Source: 1-14-0-10-45-29 sp964532715 (GTDB taxonomy: Archaea; Micrarchaeota; Micrarchaeia; Anstonellales; Anstonellaceae). Taken from it: a DNA stretch of 32,248 nt. Positions 1 through 7,798 of this stretch are shown here, one piece after another; the stretch's first letter is position 1, and each line of letters starts with the position of its first letter. The notes under the pieces are model-generated. The model ran no database searches, was not told where the DNA came from, and was given only the letters and a program-made list of their open reading frames with translations. The stretch is from positions 1 through 32,248 of the forward strand of contig CAZHIX010000006.1 in the NCBI GenBank assembly GCA_964532715.1, read 5' to 3'. Position numbers and translations under genes: made by a program.

Positions 1-46
1 CGCCGTTACTCTTCACGGCTTTCATGCCGCCGTGGCCGAGCTGTAA
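1..46. other. GC-rich block resembling the end of the element at 17133-17312
   Basis: This stretch is far richer in G and C than the surrounding AT-rich DNA and carries GCCGT...ACGGC inverted repeats. Positions 8-41 align by eye, with one or two gaps, to 17280-17315; both contain ACTCTTC, then a CGG..TTCATGC segment, then a segment ending in CGAGC. Roughly three quarters of positions agree. The Cys-rich coding sequence starts directly after it. It may be the terminal fragment of a dispersed, possibly IS200/IS605-derived, element. The block is short and cut by the window edge, so chance similarity is not excluded. Confidence 0.3.
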
Positions 47-463
47 AACGGCTGTAGTGGTTTTGGTACATGGTTAACTCAATCATGTGGTTCTGATCTA
101 AAATGTGAAAATGGGCAATGTGTTTTAGATATGGCACCTGATTGTGATCCGGGTGCATACGCATGCGGGATATCACTTGATCAAAACAAAGTTTACCAAT
201 GTGTGCAAGATCAATCATTAAACACCTTCTCATACGTTTATGATGGAACAACAAATTGTGCTGATTCAAGTCAAGTATGCAGTAATGGTCAATGTAGTTC
301 TACTTTCAATCCAATAGATTGTACTCAAACACAAAGCGGTCAAAATGCCTGTTCAAGTGATCCCAAATACGTTTATCAATGCCGTGGTGGGGTTTATGTC
401 AAAATAGAGTATTGTAGTGGAAATTCTATATGTGTTGATGGACGATGCATGGGCGGTGTTTAG
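47..463 (+). CDS. Cys-rich repeat protein, 5'-partial
   Basis: The clear coding signal extends upstream of the first in-frame ATG (131). The frame is open from 47 and already has the Cys-rich pattern, with a CENGQC motif before that ATG. Three modules each end in a C-x-(N/D)-G-x-C motif (CENGQC, CSNGQC, CVDGRC), and two contain a VYQC segment, which suggests repeated small disulfide-bonded domains of a secreted or surface protein. A TAA at 44-46 closes this frame. Reading frame 3 upstream and adding one A in the AAAA run at 45-48 would join the two frames as ..SCKNGC... The gene is therefore either frameshifted, interrupted by the GC-rich block, or affected by a sequencing error. No signal peptide or start is visible in the window. 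The family is not recognised. Confidence 0.6.
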   Translation, partial: NGCSGFGTWLTQSCGSDLKCENGQCVLDMAPDCDPGAYACGISLDQNKVYQCVQDQSLNTFSYVYDGTTNCADSSQVCSNGQCSSTFNPIDCTQTQSGQNACSSDPKYVYQCRGGVYVKIEYCSGNSICVDGRCMGGV

Positions 464-530
464 AAAAAACCGTTCTTTTATATTTTTAATTTATAAGTGT
501 GTATGAACAAACTATCTTGAATAGTTTTGG

Positions 531-537
531 ATATATT
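531..537 (+). promoter_or_regulatory. TATA box of smc
   Basis: ATATATT is centred 24 nt before the GTG at 558. This fits transcription starting at or next to the start codon (leaderless mRNA) and supports the GTG start. A second TATA-like site (ATTATAAAC, 543-551) is too close to the start to serve it. Confidence 0.4.
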
Positions 538-557
538 CATAGATTATAAACAGTATC

Positions 558-3500
558 GTGCATAGATTATCAAAATTGTATGTAAATAGGCGGTTGATTA
601 GTTTGTCTGATGGGCACACGATTAGTGGAGTAAAAATAACTGAAACAACTCATGTAAGTGAAGTTGAGTCTAGTTCAATTAATGCGAATAGTCAAAGTAA
701 TCAATCCAATCAGTTCAACCAAAAAAATCAAAACAGTCAAAATGTTCAATATGCAGATCAGAGTATATTTAATTCACAGTCTGCAGGTAATTCATTTTAC
801 ATAAGTAGATTAATCTTCAAGGGTTTCAAATCTTTTAAGAGTGCACAAGCTCGTTTTCCAAAAGGTTTTGTAGCAATCGCTGGTCCAAACGGTTCAGGAA
901 AATCTAATGTTGCAGATGCAATACGTTTCTGTTTTGGAGAAATGGGTACTAAAGCTATTCGTGCAAAACGTGCATCCGAACTCATAAATAATAACTCCTC
1001 AAAAGGGGAAGTTACAATTGTAATTGAAAATTCAAAAGACAAATCTCAAAAGTTTGAAATACGCAGAACAATTTGTTCTGATGGAAAAACATCTTATGAG
1101 CTCAACGGAAAAAAAACAACAAGAACAAACGTGCTAGAATCTTTGCGTCCATACGGGCTTGAAATAGGACAACATAACATAATTGCACAAGGTCAAGTTC
1201 AGCGAATCGTTGAAATGCATCCAAAAGAAAGACGTGAAATAGTTGATCAAGTTGCAGGTATATCTGAATTTGATGAAAAGAAAAAAGAAGCTCTAAACGA
1301 ATTATCAAAAGTAGAGCAAAAAATATCTGAAGCAAGAATAGTTTTGTCTGAGCGTGGCGCATATTTGACTGAACTTGAAAAAGAAAAAGACTCTGCTCTT
1401 TTGTATTTGGATGCAAAACAAAATCTTGAGCGTGCACGTGCAACTTTAGTGGATATGGAATATACTAAAATCAATTCTCAGTTTGAGGAAACTCTAAATT
1501 CAAAAGTATCTCTTCAAAAAGAAATTGATACTTTAAGTACAACTCTTTCTAATTTTGCAAAAAAACGTCAAGAACTTGATGAAAAGAAAAAAGATATCGG
1601 TCAAAAAATGAATTCATCAGGTCAAAAAGAAAACTTACTTGAAAAAATTCAAAATATAAAAGTTCAAATAGCGCAAAGCACATCTTTACTTGAAGAGAAA
1701 ACTAAGCGATTATCTGAGCTTGATGAGAGTCTAAAATCATTTCAAAACAAAAAAAAGGATTTTACAAATAATCTCAATATTTCATCAATCCAACTTCGTC
1801 AAAAAGAGCAGTATATTGAAAAACTCAAAACTGAGCTTGAAGATGCAAAAAAACAAGCGGGATTAGATGATAATGCCAATTCTATTGAAAATAGTGCGTT
1901 AGATAAAATAAATGAACAGATAATCTCATGTAAAGAATCAAAAGCATCTACGCAAGCCTCAATATCTGCAAACGAGAGACTTTTAGCATCACTAAATTCA
2001 AAACAACAAGAATTGCGCTCAGAACTTGAAAAATTAAAAACAGCAAAGGGTTCAAGCGAGCTTGATCGCTACATGCAATCTATTGAAAATATCAACAACT
2101 CACTTCAAGAGCTTTTTGAAAAAGAGAAATTGATAAATCGTCAAGCTCCAGAAATTGAAAAAAAACTCATAGAATCAAAAGAATTAGTTGCAACATTGCG
2201 TGCATCTGTTTCGTCTGCATCCAGAAATCCTGCATTACTAACCGTTAATGCATTAAAAGAATCTGGTGAATCTGGTATATTTGGTTGCGTTGCAGATTTG
2301 ATTTCAACTCAGCCAAAATTTCAACAGGCAACTGAAGCATGTGCAGGTTCACGTCTCACATATGTGGTTGTTGATGCTCTTGACACTGCAAATTCAATTA
2401 TTAAGAAACTTAAATCATCAAAATCTGGTCGATGTTCTTTCATTCCACTTGATAAAATCAATTTTTCTATAAATACTGATCGTTTGCCAAGCGGAGCTCT
2501 TGGGCGCATGTCTGAATTCATAGAATATCCTGCCCAAATAGATAAAGCAATTCGTTACATATTTGAAGAAACACTTCTTGTAAGTGACGTTCAGAGCGCA
2601 AAAACAATAGGTGTTGGAAAATATAGGATGGTCACATTAGATGGTGAACTTCTTGAACGTTCAGGTGTAATCACTGGTGGTTCACATAAATCTTCTCTTC
2701 TTGCTCGTGCTTCTTTGGATAATGCTCAAAGTAAATCTGATGATCTAAAATCTCAAAGAGACGCTCTTTATTCAGAGTTGTCATATATTCGTGATGAAGG
2801 TCAAAAATTAAGAAAAGAACGTGCATCTTTAGAACTAAAAGTACGTACTAAAGAAGCGGAAATCGGTTCAATTGCAGATAGAAAATTAAGAATTGATAGA
2901 ACAAATACTGAAATTGAAAAAATAACAAACGAAATTACTACTCTAAATTCTGATATTGAAACTGCAAAATCTGATCTGCAACGTTTTGGTGGTCAAGAAA
3001 AAGCACTTCTTGCACGTTTTGAAGAGCAAAAGAATTCAATAAATCAAAAACAGCAAGAGCAAAAAGAAAAAATGTCAAATTCACAAAAAGAATATCAGAA
3101 AGCACTTGAGAAATTTTCATCATTTTCAACTGAAACTCAATCTTTGCGTCAACAAGTACAATTGCTTACACAACAATCAACTCAACTGGATTGCGAAATT
3201 TTACAATGTAATCAATCAATGAACAAAATCAAAGCAGAAAAATCTTCAATAGACTCTTTGTTAAAATCAAAATCAAAAGAACTTGATAATGCGCAGACTC
3301 AACTCAAGGAAGTTTCGGCAACTGTTGAGAAATTCTATGCGAAGATGCAATTGATTGAACAAGAACTTGAGGCAGTTGAAAAAGAAGAGGGGCAATCAAG
3401 ATATGTATTTGATTCTCAAAATAAAAAATTAAATGATTTAAATATAAAGCACGCGACTATATCTACTCGTCTTGTAGATCTAAAATCAGAATGGGAAAAA

Positions 3501-4217
3501 AATAAGCAAGTTGAGCTTTTGCAACAAAAAGACAAATCTACACTTGAAAAATTAATCTCTGATTCAGAGTCAAAAATCAGTGAGCTTGGTATGGTGAATC
3601 TTAAGGCCCCAGAAATTTTTGAGCAAAAAAAGCAAGAACAAGAACAATTAAGTTCAAGAGTAGAAACTTTACACTCAGAAAAAAGTGCAGTCATTTCTTT
3701 AATAGACGAAATTGAAACAAAGAAGCGAAAATTATTCAATGACACATTTAATATAATAAATGAAAATTTCAAACGACTATTTTCAATGGTTTACAATGGA
3801 GAAGCATCATTATCCTTGGATGATGAAGCAAATCCCTTAGATGCTGGTCTTGGTATGCGTGTAAGGGGTCAGCATGATAAAAAAGACAAACATCTTGAAT
3901 CAATGTCCGGTGGAGAAAAAACTTTGCTTGCATTAATGTTCATTTTTTCATTACAAATGAAAAAACCTGCTCCTTTCTATATTCTTGATGAGGCAGAATC
4001 CGCACTTGACAAACAAAACGCGCATAAAATGGCAGAGTTCATAAAAATAATGTCCAAAACTGCACAATTTCTCACAATAACTCATCATGATGCAATTCTT
4101 TCATCTGCTGATGTGGTCTTAGGTGTATCTAGGGGAACTGACGGTTCAAAGATCGTGGGGGTGCAGTTATCTGATACTGATGATCAAGTAGCAGAATCAA
4201 CCAATTTAAGCACTTAG
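558..4217 (+). CDS. smc: Chromosome segregation ATPase SMC
   Basis: SMC forms a dimeric ABC-type ATPase that organises and segregates chromosomes. The 1219-residue protein has the full SMC plan. Walker A (GPNGSGKSN) lies at about 109-117, followed by a long coiled coil. A hinge domain occupies about 565-720, followed by the returning coil. The ABC signature MSGGEKTLLAL starts near 1116 and Walker B FYILDEAESALD near 1140, with the catalytic Glu kept. Usual SMC proteins begin almost at the sequence corresponding to SFYISRL, here near residue 78. The preceding stretch is a low-complexity Asn/Gln/Ser-rich extension, probably disordered. The GTG start is supported by the TATA spacing, but a downstream TTG or another start is possible. 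No scpA or scpB lies next to it in this window. Confidence 0.95.
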   Translation: MHRLSKLYVNRRLISLSDGHTISGVKITETTHVSEVESSSINANSQSNQSNQFNQKNQNSQNVQYADQSIFNSQSAGNSFYISRLIFKGFKSFKSAQARFPKGFVAIAGPNGSGKSNVADAIRFCFGEMGTKAIRAKRASELINNNSSKGEVTIVIENSKDKSQKFEIRRTICSDGKTSYELNGKKTTRTNVLESLRPYGLEIGQHNIIAQGQVQRIVEMHPKERREIVDQVAGISEFDEKKKEALNELSKVEQKISEARIVLSERGAYLTELEKEKDSALLYLDAKQNLERARATLVDMEYTKINSQFEETLNSKVSLQKEIDTLSTTLSNFAKKRQELDEKKKDIGQKMNSSGQKENLLEKIQNIKVQIAQSTSLLEEKTKRLSELDESLKSFQNKKKDFTNNLNISSIQLRQKEQYIEKLKTELEDAKKQAGLDDNANSIENSALDKINEQIISCKESKASTQASISANERLLASLNSKQQELRSELEKLKTAKGSSELDRYMQSIENINNSLQELFEKEKLINRQAPEIEKKLIESKELVATLRASVSSASRNPALLTVNALKESGESGIFGCVADLISTQPKFQQATEACAGSRLTYVVVDALDTANSIIKKLKSSKSGRCSFIPLDKINFSINTDRLPSGALGRMSEFIEYPAQIDKAIRYIFEETLLVSDVQSAKTIGVGKYRMVTLDGELLERSGVITGGSHKSSLLARASLDNAQSKSDDLKSQRDALYSELSYIRDEGQKLRKERASLELKVRTKEAEIGSIADRKLRIDRTNTEIEKITNEITTLNSDIETAKSDLQRFGGQEKALLARFEEQKNSINQKQQEQKEKMSNSQKEYQKALEKFSSFSTETQSLRQQVQLLTQQSTQLDCEILQCNQSMNKIKAEKSSIDSLLKSKSKELDNAQTQLKEVSATVEKFYAKMQLIEQELEAVEKEEGQSRYVFDSQNKKLNDLNIKHATISTRLVDLKSEWEKNKQVELLQQKDKSTLEKLISDSESKISELGMVNLKAPEIFEQKKQEQEQLSSRVETLHSEKSAVISLIDEIETKKRKLFNDTFNIINENFKRLFSMVYNGEASLSLDDEANPLDAGLGMRVRGQHDKKDKHLESMSGGEKTLLALMFIFSLQMKKPAPFYILDEAESALDKQNAHKMAEFIKIMSKTAQFLTITHHDAILSSADVVLGVSRGTDGSKIVGVQLSDTDDQVAESTNLST

Positions 4218-4264
4218 CTTTTTTGTGCGGATAAAAAAACATTTGACTGTTAAGATGATTTGAA

Positions 4265-4288
4265 ACTCACTTGCAACTTGCAGTGAGT
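4265..4288. terminator. Hairpin between convergent smc and lipoprotein gene
   Basis: An inverted repeat (CTCAC-T-TGCAA facing TTGCAGTGAG, one bulged T) sits in the 128-bp gap between two genes that converge. A transcript from either strand can fold it, so a bidirectional terminator or 3'-end stabiliser is the simplest reading. No strong U-tract follows directly. Confidence 0.35.
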
Positions 4289-4345
4289 GAGTTGGTAAGT
4301 GCGTGTCAGTTTAATTTTCTCTTTGAACAGCTCTGATTTTTGATT

Positions 4346-5437
4346 CTAATTATCTGTATATATCAAATAATCTCCATCATAACCTGCGTTTACTCTTATG
4401 TCTCCATCTAAATCTGTTCTATATATCCCAACTTTGGCAATAGAAAGTCTTTGCAATGTTGTGCTTGAGGGATAACCATATTCATTTTGTCCAACCGAAA
4501 TTATCACATCAAGCGGGGAAATCTTATCAAAAAGCACTGACGCCTGAGGTCTTGCTTCACCGTTGTTTCTCATTTTGAATACTGAGCATTTTTTATCATC
4601 ATATATGCTCAAAACCTGTGGTTCTGTTGCATCTAAATCTGATGGCAAAAATGCACAAAAATCCCCATAACTTAGTCTCAACACTATCGAGTTTGCCTCA
4701 GAATTATCGTCATATTCAATTTCTTGTGGATTATAAACATCAATTATCAATTCTTCAAATTTATATTGTTGTCCTGCCTTTGGGTTATTTGTGACAACTG
4801 CAAGCTGTCTTAAACTTCCACTAATTTGTTCATAACTAATTTTTTGAGGTATTTTTTCACTTGTCCAGACCTCATCTACTTCAAATTCTCTTATCACTTG
4901 AGATACTTTCTCAACTTTTTGTTCATCCCAACTGGATATAATAAGTAAATCTATTTTAGTTAAATTCATCATTTGAAGCTTTTCTATCAAATCAATTTTT
5001 TGTGAGCCTGCATCAATAAGTATGTTTTTATCAGGTATCTGCACTAATGTTGCATCTGCATGACCAACGTCTAAAAATGTTATATTTATTTTTTCTTTAA
5101 AAATAATAGTTTGATTATTTTCAGAAGTAGTATTTTGTTCATTTATTGAAATATCCTCTAAATCACTTAAACTCTCATTGTTTTCAACACTTTCATTTGT
5201 TCCATTAATATCTGTTCCATTAATTTCTTCTATTGTTTGGTTTGTCAGCTCTGTTTGTTCAATATTCTCTGGTTGCTCATTTTCATTCTGTTCTATTTGA
5301 GTCGTTTGTTCATATTGCGAATTATCTTCAAACTCGTAGGGGTATTGTTCAACTTCTGGTTGTTCATCACCAATGCATCCGGCAATAATAAAAAAAGAAA
5401 ATAAAACAATTCCAATACAAATCAAACTTTTTTGCAC
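4346..5437 (-). CDS. Lipoprotein with degenerate ComEC-like metallo-beta-lactamase fold
   Basis: The N-terminus is a lipoprotein-type signal: a hydrophobic stretch (about residues 5-20) ending in an IAGC lipobox. An acidic, Asn/Gln/Glu-rich linker of about 90 residues follows. The C-terminal two thirds resembles the competence-type MBL domain of ComEC/Rec2 and related hydrolases: NITFLDVGHADATLVQIP, then NILIDAG, a late YGDFCAFLPSDLDA, and IISVGQNEYGYPS. The HxHxDH-type metal site is lost; where the family has a HPDxDHxGG-like segment this protein has SSWDEQKVEK. The later HHG is NNG and the TGD is PSD. It is therefore probably a pseudoenzyme or binding protein on the outer face of the membrane. 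It follows the translin gene by 14 nt with GGTGATT just before the ATG, so the two are probably co-transcribed. Confidence 0.75.
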   Translation of the reverse strand: MQKSLICIGIVLFSFFIIAGCIGDEQPEVEQYPYEFEDNSQYEQTTQIEQNENEQPENIEQTELTNQTIEEINGTDINGTNESVENNESLSDLEDISINEQNTTSENNQTIIFKEKINITFLDVGHADATLVQIPDKNILIDAGSQKIDLIEKLQMMNLTKIDLLIISSWDEQKVEKVSQVIREFEVDEVWTSEKIPQKISYEQISGSLRQLAVVTNNPKAGQQYKFEELIIDVYNPQEIEYDDNSEANSIVLRLSYGDFCAFLPSDLDATEPQVLSIYDDKKCSVFKMRNNGEARPQASVLFDKISPLDVIISVGQNEYGYPSSTTLQRLSIAKVGIYRTDLDGDIRVNAGYDGDYLIYTDN

Positions 5438-5451
5438 ATAATCACCAATTT

Positions 5452-6030
5452 CTATCTCATACCTGATCTAACTATCTCACTTCTTGCCTGTTCTAATTGC
5501 ATTCTTGCAACATCTTGTTTTCTTCTAAAATTTGGCAAAAGAGAATTAGAAAATCTCACAATTGAAATTTGTTCATAGCAATCCTGCATCAAATCAAAAT
5601 AGTATTGTGCTTGTTGTTTGTTGTCATCTTTTAATTCCTCAAGCATTTGTCTTCTGAATTCTCCTATAACGTCGCATATTCCAAGCAAATAAGCATCTGG
5701 GCAAACTTTTAGTTGTTTGTGATTCAAAAGTGGTTTTTTCTCAATTGCACACATGAGAAGTTTTGCTTCAACAACTTCTTGCAGTATCGGGATTAGTAAA
5801 TTTTTTGACCAAACTGTGTTTTTTTCAAATCCAGCCACTTCCTTCTCTATTTGTTCTATCTCTTTTTTTGCATTTTGAATATCATTTACATGAAGCATCT
5901 TAATTGCGTTTGCGCATTTTCTCACTATGGGTCTTGACATTGCAATTATATTGTCATTCGTTTTTTCCATTTTTTGCAGTTCATTTACAATTTGTTCAAT
6001 CTTTAAATCATTTTTTTTGTATTTTGCCAT
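5452..6030 (-). CDS. Translin family protein
   Basis: The 192-residue, mostly helical protein matches the translin/TRAX family. The diagnostic region is PDAYLLGICDVIGEFRRQML (the family has YLLG..D..GELRR), followed by a helix ending LLPNFRRKQDVARMQLEQAR, which matches the family's LR.K.D.AR..LE.. ending. Eukaryotic translin and TRAX form the C3PO ring that cleaves small RNAs, and archaeal relatives can have RNase activity. Here an RNA-binding or RNA-cleaving role is inferred only. The start is the ATG at 6030, supported by the shared TATA box 26 nt upstream. It is the first gene of a two-gene unit with the MBL-fold lipoprotein. Confidence 0.8.
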   Translation of the reverse strand: MAKYKKNDLKIEQIVNELQKMEKTNDNIIAMSRPIVRKCANAIKMLHVNDIQNAKKEIEQIEKEVAGFEKNTVWSKNLLIPILQEVVEAKLLMCAIEKKPLLNHKQLKVCPDAYLLGICDVIGEFRRQMLEELKDDNKQQAQYYFDLMQDCYEQISIVRFSNSLLPNFRRKQDVARMQLEQARSEIVRSGMR

Positions 6031-6052
6031 ATCTCGCTATTACAAACGCTAA

Positions 6053-6060
6053 TTTTAAAA
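6053..6060. promoter_or_regulatory. Shared palindromic TATA box, translin / UMP kinase
   Basis: TTTTAAAA is a perfect palindrome in the 52-bp gap between two divergent genes. Its centre is 26.5 nt from the UMP kinase ATG (6083) and 26.5 nt from the translin ATG (6030). There is no room for a second TATA box, and neither start has a visible SD, so both mRNAs are predicted to be leaderless. The same geometry recurs at 16317-16327. Confidence 0.6.
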
Positions 6061-6082
6061 TATGCCTTGCGTAGCTTGATTT

Positions 6083-6883
6083 ATGGTTAAAAAGAATTTA
6101 GTAAGAATTAATTCTAAGTGTTCTTGCAATCACAATTCTACTTCGTCTTTGAACTTGTGTTGTGATTATGAATCATCAGATTCTTCAAATGCACAAAAAA
6201 CTCATTGCATAAACTGGATTGCTCTATCTGTCGGTGGCTCTTTGTTAAACGATGGAAAACCAAATACAAATATGGCAAAAAAACTTGCAAAAATTTTTTT
6301 ATCAACAAATAAAAATCTTGCAATCGTCGTGGGTGGTGGCAAGCAAGCGCGTTTAGAAGCTCAAAAAGCAAGAGAAAAATACGATAGTGAATACGAGGCG
6401 GATATGTCTGCAATTAAAATCACTCTAAAAAATGCCCGAGTTTTAAGAACTGCACTTGGAAAAAATGCTGGGGAAGATATATGTCTAAATTTTGAAGATG
6501 CAAAAAAATGTGCAAAAAACCAAAAATTTATCGTAATGGGTGGAATGATTCCTGGAATAACTACCGACGCTGATTGTGCAATTCTTGCAGAAGCTCTAGG
6601 AGCAAAAACTCTAATAAACTTCTCAAAAACTGCAATTTACGATTCTGATCCAACAAAAAATCCAAATGCAAAAAAATATGATACTCTAAGTTACGAACAG
6701 CTGATATCTCTTGCAAACAAATCTGATAAACGACTTGCAGGTACTAATTTTATATTTGATATGCTTGCATGCAATATCATTGCACGATCAAAAATTCATG
6801 CTCATTTCATAGATGGTTCTGATGAAAAAGAAGTTATAAATGCAATAATGGGCAGACCTCATGGCGGAACAGTTGTTGGGTGA
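6083..6883 (+). CDS. pyrH: Uridylate kinase (archaeal type)
   Basis: This enzyme phosphorylates UMP to UDP for pyrimidine nucleotide synthesis. It has the amino-acid kinase fold of archaeal PyrH: ALSVGGSLL (about 48-56), VVGGGKQAR, the MGGMIPGITTDADCAILAE segment, the DSDP loop and a C-terminal GGTVVG. The enzyme normally starts at the first strand. Here about 45 residues precede it, rich in Ser, Asn and Cys (CSC...CC...C, five Cys), which could bind metal or be disordered. No in-frame ATG lies between this extension and the enzymatic core. The ATG used sits 26 nt after the shared TATA box, so the extension is probably translated. Confidence 0.9.
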   Translation: MVKKNLVRINSKCSCNHNSTSSLNLCCDYESSDSSNAQKTHCINWIALSVGGSLLNDGKPNTNMAKKLAKIFLSTNKNLAIVVGGGKQARLEAQKAREKYDSEYEADMSAIKITLKNARVLRTALGKNAGEDICLNFEDAKKCAKNQKFIVMGGMIPGITTDADCAILAEALGAKTLINFSKTAIYDSDPTKNPNAKKYDTLSYEQLISLANKSDKRLAGTNFIFDMLACNIIARSKIHAHFIDGSDEKEVINAIMGRPHGGTVVG

Positions 6884-6900
6884 AAATCAGTAATTCAATT

Positions 6901-6980
6901 TTTTTTCTCTTCTAGTTTTGGCTCATAATGTTGTAAAAAATCACTTTTTTCCCTCTTCTCGTATTGGCTCATAATGTTTT
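6901..6980. repeat. Imperfect tandem duplication of the glycosyltransferase gene 3' end
   Basis: A segment of about 33 nt (T-run, CTCTTCT, then TTGGCTCATAATGTT) occurs twice, 46 bp apart. The upstream copy on the minus strand encodes the C-terminal HYEP.REE.KK. The second copy lies beyond the stop codon and, in another frame, would encode HYEPKLEEKKN. A local duplication has copied the gene end into the intergenic space. Confidence 0.6.
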
Positions 6981-7655
6981 GCTGGTTTTCCCAGTATGTG
7001 AGATGAAAAAAAATTCTTCGTATGAAACCATAAATATCTGGGATATCCCCACTCTTTTATTCTTCTAAGTGCGTATCCAACAATAGCATCATTTACAAAA
7101 ACAACTTTTCCTTTTGTACGTATTCTTTTCATTATGTCTGTGTCCTCCCCTGTTGTCAAGTATATATTAAATCCACCTATTTTGTCAAATTCCTTTTTTC
7201 TTACAGCCATGTTACTTCCAGCCAAATAGTCAAATCCAAAAATATTTGAAAGCGAGCTTGCCACGAGTGCAAAAAAACTAAGTGTTTTTCGCTCAAGAGA
7301 TGTTCCTTCGTGAGGGACAATCAATCCATATGCTCCAACTGCATTATTTTTTTTGAATGCTCTGATGATATTTGCAACCCAATATCTATCTGCGATGCAG
7401 TCTGCATATAAATAGGATATACTCTCCAGTTGCAACATTACATCCTGCTTGTCGTCCTGCCGCAATGGTGCGTGTAGTCTCAATAACTACCTTATCTGCA
7501 TACTCTCTTGAAATATCTGCAGTTCTATCTGTTGAGTTTCCATCTGCAACAATTATTTCTATCTCTCCATCATAGTCTTGAGCTTTTAAGGATTCTAAAA
7601 CGGTTCTGATTCTCACTTGTTCATTAAGCGCAGGAATTACCACCGAAACTTTCAT
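6941..7655 (-). pseudogene. Family 2 glycosyltransferase, frameshifted
   Basis: Family 2 glycosyltransferases transfer a sugar from a nucleotide or lipid-linked donor, often during glycan or S-layer decoration. The N-terminal part reads MKVSVVIPALNEQVRIRTVL, then IIVADGNSTDRT and GCNVATGEYILF, all typical. At about 7406/7407 the frame breaks within the expected DAD-type motif. Adding two bases between TTTATA and TGCAGAC (minus strand) would restore ..FIDADCIADRYW.. and join the downstream frame, which continues with a normal GT2 body (GLIVPHEG, GSNMAVRKKEF, GEDTDIMKRI) and stops at 6941. It is a real frameshift or a sequencing error. The start is taken as the ATG at 7655; the ATG at 7661 is equally possible. 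Confidence 0.75.
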
Positions 7656-7763
7656 ACACATTACACCTATACTTTCATCTATCTGGTCATGAAATAAACT
7701 GCCAACAATACTACGCAAATCAAAAATGCTGAAAATACTAATTGGTCACCCATGTCAAACCCC

Positions 7764-7774
7764 ATTTAAATAAA
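7764..7774 (+). promoter_or_regulatory. TATA box of the Mre11-like gene
   Basis: ATTTAAATAAA ends 24 nt before the ATG at 7799 and is centred about 28-30 nt upstream of it. It favours the ATG at 7799, where the phosphoesterase fold begins, over an in-frame start at 7742 that would lie upstream of the promoter. Confidence 0.45.
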
Positions 7775-7798
7775 CTTTTAGTGTTTAATAAACCTATT

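Noticed and set aside
4218..4345. C/D box guide RNA between smc and the lipoprotein gene
   Set aside because: A GATGAT and a CTGA are present, but box C is not a match to RTGATGA and no C'/D' pair is seen.
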